Part shown: positions 35,061 to 42,864 of the stretch, piece after piece
Layout of the letters: every line of letters starts with the position of its first letter
How positions within the stretch are numbered: the stretch's first letter is position 1
Assembly: GCA_965644315.1 (NCBI GenBank)
Contig: CBFFRQ010000067.1
Coordinates: 806,001 to 870,000, forward strand
Length of the DNA: 64,000 nucleotides
Direction: 5' to 3'
DNA from: Caecitellus pseudoparvulus
Lineage: Eukaryota; Bigyra: Bicosoecida
Program-made: the position numbers and the translations under genes
Notes under the pieces: generated by a model
Told to the model about the DNA's origin: nothing
The model's input: only the letters and a program-made list of their open reading frames with translations
Database searches by the model: none

Positions 35061-36166
35061 CGGGGGGGCTGGGGGCGGTGTCGGGTGGCGAGGGGTGTGT
35101 GGTCAGGATGTGCGTTTGGCGTCCCGTGACCTGTGGCGGGGGGGGTGTGCCGCCCTTGTCAGGCGGTGTAGGGCTGGGGCCTGCAATGCATTGCGGTGGT
35201 CTGCACTGTGGCGCGTCAGGTCGGGTGGTGGCAAGGTGCTGCTGAAAGTGCACTTCTGATGTGCCACTTCTGGCACCAGCGTGGAGAAGGGTGAGGTGGA
35301 CAGCGCACTCCCCCTGAATACAAGCAGGACACTGTCACTCCATGGTCAAACTGATCACTGCCATCATTTTTCAGTATCTGTGGGTAATTAGTGCCAGCAG
35401 CTCTTGCAGCACTGTGCCGTGCCGGCTGTGCTCCGGTGCAGGTGTGTTGGTTATCGGAAGCACTTGCGGGATTATCCACGCCAGCACGCCATGGCTGCTG
35501 GCAGTGAGAGGCAGGCAGTGGTGGATCGGTGGAGGGCTGCTAGTGGTGCTGGTGAGGCAGATGTGCTGCTGGGCATACTGCAGGAGTGTGGTGATGGTAT
35601 GGGTGTGAAGCTGGGAGGTTTGACTTCGACCGAGACTACATGTAGCTTTTGGGTTGCTTGCAGAACAGGGCACGTTGAGTTGCTGCGAGAGCTGTTGGCG
35701 TTGGAGGGGGGCCTTGCTGTGGATGTGCATCAAAATCGTGAGGCCGCCTTCCGAGAGGCATGCGCTAAGGGCCACACAGGCATCGTGCGTGAGCTGTTGA
35801 GCCTGAGCGGGGCGCGGGAAGTGGATGTGCACGCGGCGGATCGGGATGGACCTGAGGCCGCCTTTCGATGGGCATGCGCAGGCGCCCACCTCGACATCGT
35901 GCGGGAGCTGCTGGGCCTGACTGGGGCGCGGACAGTGGATGTGCATGTGGCGGATAAGGATGGTCTTGAGTTCGCCTTCCGAGCGGCATGCAAGAATGGC
36001 CACACAGACATCGTGCGTGAGCTGTTGGCCCTGACTGGGGTGCGGGAAGTGGATGTTCATGCGGTGGACAAGTATGGACCTGAGGCCGCCTTCCGACAGG
36101 CATGTGCCAAGGGCCACACAGACATCGTGCGTGAGCTGCTGGGCCTGACTGGGGCGCGGGCAGTGG

Positions 36167-38096
36167 TTCCCTCGTGTTGGTGCGTTGTGCGTGGCAATCG
36201 AAATGCATTGAACTGGGCCCGCCTCGAGGCCGTCCCCTCCCCCCTCTATGCCAGCGGCCACCAGGGCTCGCTGCATCTCTTGGGGGAGGGGACGCCTCCT
36301 TGCGGCACCCGCCAATCGAGAAAAAGAAAAAAAAAGGAAAGAGAGTGACGAGGCCGGCTAATGACTGGTTTTGTCATGCCCGGTCCTGCCGTCGTCTACT
36401 CTGCGTTGGGGCGGCGGGGGACAATTGTGCCACTAGCGTGGGACTGCCCGCCGCCCCTCCTGCCGGGAAACATGGTTGCCGGCTGGGGTGCCGGCAACCT
36501 CGGTTCCCTCGTGTTGGTGCGTTGTGCGTGGCAATCGAAATGCATTGAACTGGGCCCGCCTCGAGGCCGTCCCCTCCCCCCTCTATGCCAGCGGCCACCA
36601 GGGCTCGCTGCATCTCTTGGGGGAGGGGACGCCTCCTTGCGGCACCCGCCAATACTTTTCAATGCTTGCTTCCTCCCCTGGGTGTCATGGCCTCGTGCCA
36701 CAGCCTCGCCCCCTCCCCCCTGGGTGTAGTATCGTGCCCGGGTGGGGGAGCCAGCCGCCCAGCCCGCCGCGTGCTCCACCAAGACGTCGGGGGCCCGGCC
36801 TGTCCAGAACATATTGCCCCCGGGTCTCAGGTGGGCCAAGGACACGCCCGCTACAGCCTTCAGGATGCCTTGCAGGCTGAGCCACGCCCACCTTGGGAGC
36901 AGGCTTCCCCGCTTGTCCCGGGCCTGCTCCCGGAGGCGGTCGAAGGCCCCCGCCCACTCGGCCTGGCGCACCACCTGGATGTGGCGGTTTGCACTCAGGT
37001 GCGTTTTATCCGTGACCCTGGCCTCCACCCACTGCAGGGGGCCCGCCCGCCCGAAGTGCAACTCCTCCCATCGCAGGCCCCGGAGCTCTCCCGGCCTGCA
37101 CATGCCATGAAAGCCGATGTAGATAGCTGCGGCGGCAGTTGGGGCATGCCTCCCGAGGTGTGGCCCGTCCCATGCCCGCTTCATGGCCTCCATGACTTGT
37201 TCTTTGCTGATAGGGCGGCGGTGTTGCTCCCCTCTCCCTCGGTGGAGCCGGCGGATTGCCCGGCAGATGCTGCCGACTGTGAGCCCCAGCGGGGCTAGCG
37301 ACGGGATTGGCAGGCCCAGATACCTAAAACCACCGACCCATTGCGCCAGGATCTGCTTCGCCCGATGGGGGGCCCATCTGCCTGCGGCCACGCCGCCCGT
37401 TAAGATGCCCACCATGGTCCGCGCCCTGTCCCGGGGTGCTGGAGCGGCCCTGATCAGGCCAGCAACCGCGCGAACGTACTTGACCACCGTCCCCTTTGCC
37501 AGCCTATGTTGGTGAATCCTGCTGATCGGGGACGCGGGGATGGCCCTGATCATCTGCCAGAAGGTCTGCTTCCTTATCCAGAGTGTGTCGCGCGGACGGG
37601 TTCGCTTCGTGCCGTGCCCCCGTGGTGAGCCGCCTGCGCGATGAGGGGCACCGTCAGCGGGGAGGCGGAAAGCTCTGCCCGCAATGAGGGATCGCATGCG
37701 ATCTGCCCGGAATCCCTCGGGCACCTCCCGGAGGCGCCAAGCGGCCTCCATCTTACCAAAATCCTCAGAATCCGCCCACTTCAGCCAGTACTCGAACTCC
37801 TGCTCCGTTATGAGCGCCTTGGCTTGCTTGGCGGAGTTGACAGACATCATTTTGTCGTGGATGTCCTCCCAGCTTCCGCCCTCCGTGTCGCTGGAAGCTG
37901 GATCATCCGATGCCATCTCGAAAAAAAAGGAAAGAGAGTGACGAGGCCGGCTAATGACTGGTTTTGTCATGCCCGGTCCTGCCGTCGTCTACTCTGCGTT
38001 GGGGCGGCGGGGGACAATTGTGCCACTAGCGTGGGACTGCCCGCCGCCCCTCCTGCCGGGAAACATGGTTGCCGGCTGGGGTGCCGGCAACCTCGG
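36167..38096 (-). mobile_element. Short Ngaro-type retrotransposon copy lacking the gag-RT block
   Basis: Read on the minus strand the element is A1 (38094-37921), a gag 5' segment fused to the recombinase gene, B1 (36653-36502), A2 (36501-36328) and B2 (36316-36165, counting the GG core). It is almost identical in sequence to the full-length copy at 53458-59282 but lacks one 3,889-nt block at a junction between 37588 and 37589. That block starts with GT and ends with CAG in the full-length element. Flanks are GCAGTGG and ATGTGC, with a shared GG (CC in element orientation) and no longer target duplication. Confidence 0.9.
36396..37916 (-). CDS. Gag N-terminus fused in frame to tyrosine recombinase (short Ngaro copy)
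   Basis: The frame starts at MASDDPASSDTEGG (an upstream in-frame ATG lies in repeat A1 at 37970). It runs about 110 residues of gag, crosses the junction as KRTRPR-DTLWIRKQ, and continues into the complete YR. YR motifs are MCRPGELRGLRW (Arg I), AHLRPGG (His/Arg region) and TRARYYTQ (Tyr nucleophile). The gag part has four T at the site where the full-length copy has five, so this copy is not frameshifted there. Near the end a G-run is five bases shorter than in the full copy, so the frame misses the natural stop (SKH) and runs through B1 and A2 to 36396. The YR core is intact, so this copy could supply recombinase. Confidence 0.8.
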   Translation of the reverse strand: MASDDPASSDTEGGSWEDIHDKMMSVNSAKQAKALITEQEFEYWLKWADSEDFGKMEAAWRLREVPEGFRADRMRSLIAGRAFRLPADGAPHRAGGSPRGHGTKRTRPRDTLWIRKQTFWQMIRAIPASPISRIHQHRLAKGTVVKYVRAVAGLIRAAPAPRDRARTMVGILTGGVAAGRWAPHRAKQILAQWVGGFRYLGLPIPSLAPLGLTVGSICRAIRRLHRGRGEQHRRPISKEQVMEAMKRAWDGPHLGRHAPTAAAAIYIGFHGMCRPGELRGLRWEELHFGRAGPLQWVEARVTDKTHLSANRHIQVVRQAEWAGAFDRLREQARDKRGSLLPRWAWLSLQGILKAVAGVSLAHLRPGGNMFWTGRAPDVLVEHAAGWAAGSPTRARYYTQGGGGEAVARGHDTQGRKQALKSIGGCRKEASPPPRDAASPGGRWHRGGRGRPRGGPSSMHFDCHAQRTNTREPRLPAPQPATMFPGRRGGGQSHASGTIVPRRPNAE

Positions 38097-38850
38097 ATGT
38101 GCATGCAGCGGATGAGGGTGGACCTGAGGCCGCCTTGCGAGAAGCGTGCGACTGGGGCCGCACAGACGTCGTGCGTGAGCTGCTGGGCCTGACTGGGGCG
38201 CGGGAAGTGGATGTGCACGTGGCGGCATTTGGCGGAGCTGAGGCCGCCTTCAGAGTGGCATGCGAGGGTGGCCACCTCGACATCGTTCGGGAGCTGCTGG
38301 GCCTGACGGGGGCGCGGGCAGTGGATGTGCATGCAGCGGATGAGTGTGGACCTGAGGCTGCCTTCCGAGAGGCATGCGCCAATGGCCATCTCGACGTTGT
38401 GCGTGAGCTGCTGGGCCTGACTGGGGCGCGGGAGGTGGATGTGCATGCGGTGGATGAGGAGGGGCCTGAGGCCGCCCTCCGAGCGGCATGCGCAGGCGGC
38501 CACCTCGACATCGTGCGTGAGCTGCTGGGCCTCACTGGACACCGAGCTACGTCCCATCAGACCAGACTCAAGATCGGAGTTGTTGCCGTGCAGCCCGCCA
38601 AGAAAGCCGTGTGGGCTGGCACCAGCACTCGGCAAGGACGGCGCGCCATGCTGCTGCTGCGAGCTGCCCGGGGCGCAAGAGGCAGCAGCACCTAGACGTT
38701 GACACTGGAGTGGTACCTCTCTGAGGGCAGGCCTCACGCTTGGAGTGCGAGGTGCAGCGGGCGGCTGCTCTCCAGAGTGCAATGCAAGGGGGGATGAGCT
38801 GCAGCGCTTGCGAGTGAGGCTGGCGCCGGCACGACGTAGCACCCTGAGAC

Positions 38851-39158
38851 CTACGCGCAGTCTGCGGGTGCTGCTTGCCTCCACCCACGCTTGCCCTCCG
38901 GTGCCTGCCGTGGACTCGCACTCCTCACGGGTGGCACGTCAGCAGACCGCAAGGGGCGCCCGCCAGCCGGTCCAAGGGGGGCGCCCACCGCCTCACACGC
39001 TGCAGCAGCGACGCGCCCATGGCCTGCCAGCTCAGCACCAGTGCCGTGGCTGTGCATGGCGCCACGCCTTCCGCTTCCCTCACTCGGAGGAGGACCGTCA
39101 AAGGCGCGCCCGTCGGGGAAGGAGACGCGGCAGCATGGCTTGCCCCGACAGCGCCAGG
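38851..39158 (-). pseudogene. Truncated membrane-gene tail fragment (unit 5)
   Basis: This is the last ectopic antisense copy of the C-terminal tail, ending GWRQAAPADCA and a stop at 38851-38853. It is broken off at about 39158, where the other copies continue into the segment containing MGVHRIRR. Confidence 0.65.
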
Positions 39159-39300
39159 GGATGCACCGCCCTTGTCAGGCGGTGTAGGGCTGGGGCTCGC
39201 AATACATTGCCGTGTTCTGCACTGTGGCACTCATGGTCAGGGGCTGTCAAGCTGCTGCTGAAGGCGCTTGTCACTGCTGCTACTTCTGGTTCAGTATGGA
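39159..39300 (+). repeat. Partial extra copy of the kinase-ankyrin spacer
   Basis: The segment from TTGTCAGGCGGTGTAGGGCTGGGG to about 39300 matches the spacer just after the kinase stop in units 1-5, diverged by roughly one base in eight. It is joined directly to the truncated unit 5 tail. It marks a sixth, mostly deleted unit at the distal end of the array. Confidence 0.65.
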
Positions 39301-42182
39301 GGGTGGTTTGGAGTTGGCCAGTGGGGCTGGTGCGTCTGCATGGCACTGTAGCTGTAGGTATCGACAGCTTCACCCTCAGGCATGGCCCCGGGCTTTCCGT
39401 GGCCGTGCGAGGGTGGGGAATCAGCCACACTGCCAGGACGAGTCATAGCCTGGCCACTCTCAAGCTGCCCATCTCCACGAGCACCTGCAGCCTGAGGCAA
39501 GGGACTCCTAGCACCTTCTTGGGCGTCTTGTGGTGCTGCTTGCCTCCACCCACGCTTGCCCTCCGGTGCCTGCCGTGGACTCACGCCACTCAGGGGTGGC
39601 ACGTCAGCAGACCGTATGGGGCGCCCGCCAGCCAGTCCAAGGGGGGCGCCCACCGCCTCAGACGCTGCAGCAGCGACGCGCCCATGGTCTGCCAGCTCAG
39701 CACCAGTGCCGTGGCTGTGCATGGCACCACGCGTTCCGCTTCCCTCACTCGGAGGCGGGGCGTCAAAGGCGCTCCCATCAGGGCTGGAGACGCGGCAGCA
39801 TGGCTTGCCCCGACAGCGCCAGGTGCGAGTGCCATCCCTCACTACGGAGCGTCGGATGCGGTGCACCCCCATGACGAGGCTCAGCGTGGCCTCTGCCGCA
39901 CTGTCAGTAGTCGTCGCTTCCAGCAGAGTGTGGGCGGTGGCGAGGGGTGTGTTGGAAGTCCGTATGTACTTCCGGCACGCCGGGCAACACCGAGCGGCGA
40001 GGGCGGCGAGGACGCCGCTGAAGTCCGGGAAGCGTGTCATCTGCAGTTGTGCGATGTCATCCCCGCCTTCCAGTGGCGGTATGCCCAGCTCAGGTACAGC
40101 TGCATACAAGGTTGTAAATGCCTTGGCGAGTGCGGCGCGCCAGGCAGCCAAGCAGCCTCGAAGTGTGTGCCACAGGCAGGCCGTCCACACTAAAAAAGAC
40201 ACGGCCAAGCTGATGGTGTGGAACACTTCCCCAGCCAGGGCCGCAGCAAGAGCGCCTTCAGATCCCAAGGAGCGTGCGGTGGAGGACAGCAGTTGCAGGG
40301 CCACTGCCAGGTGGGCCCAGCCGTCCAGGGTGTCCAGGTCGGAAACCGCCCACGGTTGCCGAGTGCACAGGAGGGCAAAGGAGCAGCACAAACACGCAGT
40401 CATGACAAAGAAGCGCGCCAGCGGGTCTGTCGTGTAAAAAAGCATGGCAGAGGCAGTTACCATGGACACGATTTGCATGGCCCCATACGTGTTCGGGAGG
40501 AACAGAGGCGCTTGCCCATACCACATGCCCTCATCAGCGTGCGCATCCTGCAGTGCAAGGCTGGACAACATCGCTTGGGGGGCAGTGCTGGCAGATTGCA
40601 TCTGTTCCAGTGCTTGCTGCACCGTCAGCTGCCGCCGGAAGCCAGCGGTGCAGCAGCCACGCATACTTGGATGGTACGCAAGTGTGCCAGGCTGGTCGAC
40701 CCAGTTAGGCCATGACACCATCGCCCACATGCCAACAGTGCCAGAGAAAGCAAGTATTCCGAAAATGATCTCAAATACGAGAAAGTTTGGCTGTTGGTAG
40801 GCTGGGGAGTGGACAGTGTCCACCGCTGCAGTGTCAGCCCACAGCCCAGAGGCCTTGGCGGAGGCTCTGAGGCTGCCTGGGAGCAGGACCAAGAACAGAG
40901 CGGCAGGTATGAGCGTTCCGAATTGAAGCAGGTGCTTGTGCTGCACTGGAGCCTGACCTGGAGCAGAGCCTACCAAGATCACCACCAGGAAGATGAGTAT
41001 GCCCAATATCACGCCGACAGCTGTGGTGGCTTCCGCAGAGCTCGGCAGACCACGCACACCACCGCCGTACATGCATGTAGCAGCTGGGGGGGCGGCTGCC
41101 CCGGCAGCCCTCAGCAGGCCGAAGACTATGCCCAGCACAGAGAAGTCGACAGGCTCCTGGGGCAGAGAGATGGGGTACAGAGACCCGGGCACCTCCTCCT
41201 GCCGCCACGCTGGCCGCAGGCCGCAGGTGGCGACCCACTGCGCCGTGGTGTGGGCGGAGAAGGAAAGGGAGAAGGTCGTCGTGCCAGACAGTGCGTTTGC
41301 GCTGAGCCACATGAACACGAACCAATGCAGAATGCGCAGCGCCCCAAGTGCCAAATGAGACGACAGTTTACGAGGCGCTGCGACGTAGACTTGCACCACC
41401 CCGAAAGCCACGAGCAAGGGGAAGATGTACTCCACAAGCAGAGCGATGGCGGGGGATGCCTTGCCGAAGCCGCCGTGAAACTGACAAGGCTGGCAGGCGC
41501 CACAGGGTGATGCAGCCGCCCAGCCTGACTCGCAACTTCCGCACACAGCGCTGGTATGCCCCTCCACGCAGCTTACAGCGTCTCTGACAAGCGTCGTGCT
41601 GTTGCAGCTGCCCTGCCTGGGGCAGGGTGCAATCGTTGCGGAGCGGGGGTTGGCGCACGACCCCGTGCACTTGACGCTGCCTGGATAGGCAAGGCGCCAG
41701 TTCGATGCCAAGTGTGCCTCGTTGCCGGTGGGGATGCGCTGATAGGCCCACGGAGAGACGACATTGTCGTTTCGCTCTTGCAGATCTCGCCCGACGCTTC
41801 GGCCCCCAAATGGGTCAGCTGGAGCGGTAGCAAGTCGGTTGCGTTTCAGATGAAGCGCGGCAGCAGGTACAGGAAGCAGCAGTGCCAAGCACAGGGCCAG
41901 GATGGCCGGCCCAGCTCGCAGCCTCTGCAGATGAGCAAAGCCGCGAGGTGCTGAGCTCCTGAGCGTGCTTCGGCGGAGAGGTAAGCGCCCGCAAGTGCTT
42001 GCCTTTGCACACCCAGCTGACAGACGGGCGCGATGCAATGACAATTGCGGCATACACAGCGAACTTGAGGAGAACTGCGTGAGCGCTTCCCTCAGCTGCG
42101 TTCTGGCCTGAACCACCACACGCTGCTTCGTGCCGGTGCTGGTGCAGCGCGTTTCGGCAGCGGCAGCAGCAGCAGCGCACAT
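39291..42182 (-). CDS. Multi-pass membrane protein with Cys-rich ectodomain, 963 aa
   Basis: A single frame runs from the ATG at 42182. A long basic N-terminus precedes a hydrophobic signal-type segment (AILALCLALLLPVPAAA, about residues 92-108); a shorter start within the frame is possible. An ectodomain follows with paired Cys motifs (GHTSAVCGSCESGW, PCGACQPCQ), then about nine or ten hydrophobic helices (for example VEYIFPLLVAFGVVQVYV, VILGILIFLVVILVGS, FEIIFGILAFSGTVGMWAMV). The cytoplasmic tail from PLATAH onward is the part duplicated in the array. Its last 80 residues, from QDAQEGARSP, replace the QAASAYCA-type ending of all the array fragments. The same GHTxxxC-x2-C plus multi-helix layout occurs in the gene at 51139, so both may be protist sensory or channel-like receptors; the function is unknown. 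Confidence 0.75.
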   Translation of the reverse strand: MCAAAAAAAETRCTSTGTKQRVVVQARTQLREALTQFSSSSLCMPQLSLHRARLSAGCAKASTCGRLPLRRSTLRSSAPRGFAHLQRLRAGPAILALCLALLLPVPAAALHLKRNRLATAPADPFGGRSVGRDLQERNDNVVSPWAYQRIPTGNEAHLASNWRLAYPGSVKCTGSCANPRSATIAPCPRQGSCNSTTLVRDAVSCVEGHTSAVCGSCESGWAAASPCGACQPCQFHGGFGKASPAIALLVEYIFPLLVAFGVVQVYVAAPRKLSSHLALGALRILHWFVFMWLSANALSGTTTFSLSFSAHTTAQWVATCGLRPAWRQEEVPGSLYPISLPQEPVDFSVLGIVFGLLRAAGAAAPPAATCMYGGGVRGLPSSAEATTAVGVILGILIFLVVILVGSAPGQAPVQHKHLLQFGTLIPAALFLVLLPGSLRASAKASGLWADTAAVDTVHSPAYQQPNFLVFEIIFGILAFSGTVGMWAMVSWPNWVDQPGTLAYHPSMRGCCTAGFRRQLTVQQALEQMQSASTAPQAMLSSLALQDAHADEGMWYGQAPLFLPNTYGAMQIVSMVTASAMLFYTTDPLARFFVMTACLCCSFALLCTRQPWAVSDLDTLDGWAHLAVALQLLSSTARSLGSEGALAAALAGEVFHTISLAVSFLVWTACLWHTLRGCLAAWRAALAKAFTTLYAAVPELGIPPLEGGDDIAQLQMTRFPDFSGVLAALAARCCPACRKYIRTSNTPLATAHTLLEATTTDSAAEATLSLVMGVHRIRRSVVRDGTRTWRCRGKPCCRVSSPDGSAFDAPPPSEGSGTRGAMHSHGTGAELADHGRVAAAASEAVGAPLGLAGGRPIRSADVPPLSGVSPRQAPEGKRGWRQAAPQDAQEGARSPLPQAAGARGDGQLESGQAMTRPGSVADSPPSHGHGKPGAMPEGEAVDTYSYSAMQTHQPHWPTPNHPPY

Positions 42183-42864
42183 GTTCGTTTCCCAGTGCTT
42201 GAGTCAAACACTACGTTGTCGGACGGCAGGGCGCGGAAGAATGACGAGTTGGGAGTTTCTTCGCTACCTTGGCGCCACGCTCCACGAAGTTACCACGCTG
42301 CGTCGACACTTGGCGGCAGCGGCGGCTTCTAGCTTTTCGGCGCTGCTTCGGACTGACGCGAGCACTTGCCCTGCACCCAGCTGCACCTTGCTTGGATAAA
42401 TGACGTGTGAACCTTTTGATGGTCACGCTCCTTGAGTTTAGCACGGTTCCAGCTCAGTTGTACTGATGAGATTGCCGGAGCTTGTGGAGTTTGGCGAAAA
42501 GCATGCCATTGATCTTGTAAGTGATGTCTGAATTTCCCAACCAGCCATAACCGCATCTCGCCCTTTCGTAAGTTTTTTCAACAGCCACATGCAAATGTAA
42601 ATTCGGACATTTCAATATTACCGGGCGTACTCCCATGCACACGTTCACACCCTGCAAAGTGCTCTCACACCGCAAACCCTCCTTTTTCCTCCGCGCCGCA
42701 GGCTGGGCGTGTTTGGCGCCAGCGCAACGGGCGGTGGCACTCCCTGAGCGACGGGACTTTGCCTGCGACACGACAGGCACAAGGGCTGTGTGGAGGACAG
42801 CAAATTGCTGGTTAATTCCACAAGCTTCCATCGACGCGAGGCCTTGTTGCCCCGTGCGGCGTGA
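42183..42864. promoter_or_regulatory. Divergent AT-richer upstream region
   Basis: A 682-bp gap lies between the membrane-protein gene (-) and the coiled-coil gene (+). The stretch from about 42400 to 42640 is markedly AT-richer than anything around it, with T-runs and the segment AAATGTAAATTC. It is the likely bidirectional promoter. No RNA gene or convincing ORF is seen. Confidence 0.45.

Larger units (their letters stand above)
35491..38695 (+). pseudogene. Ankyrin-repeat protein, array copy 5 (nine 38-aa repeats), interrupted by a Ngaro element
   Basis: The coding parts are 35491-36166 and 38097-38695. Removing the 1,930-bp insertion joins GCAGTGG to ATGTGCATG and restores one 424-aa frame across GARAV-DVHAAD. 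The difference from the 272-aa copies is 152 residues, exactly four 38-aa repeats. Extra repeats include CKNGHTDIVREL, CDWGRTDVVREL, CEGGHLDIVREL and CANGHLDVVREL. The insertion falls between repeats 5 and 6. As it stands the gene is split, so it is called a pseudogene. Because the frame is otherwise intact and the element is very like its full-length relative, the insertion looks recent and an uninterrupted allele may exist. Confidence 0.8.
34321..39158 (+). repeat. Tandem array unit 5 (enlarged and truncated)
   Basis: The unit holds a kinase tail (ending 35060), a type B spacer, ankyrin gene 5 with four extra 114-bp repeats, a 1,930-bp Ngaro insertion and a truncated antisense membrane-gene tail. 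Homology to the other units breaks at about 39158 after CCCCGACAGCGCCAGG. Without the insertion and the extra repeats the unit is close to the normal length. Confidence 0.8.

Noticed and set aside
36317-36345. A/T homopolymer tract as a possible poly(A) tail of a LINE or SINE
   Set aside because: It is the inverse of the T-run at the end of Ngaro repeat A plus the A2-B2 linker, and occurs at the same place in both copies.
23545-39158. Regularly spaced repeats as a CRISPR-like or satellite array
   Set aside because: The unit is 2.69 kb, contains genes, and has no short palindromic repeat with unique spacers; eukaryotic context.
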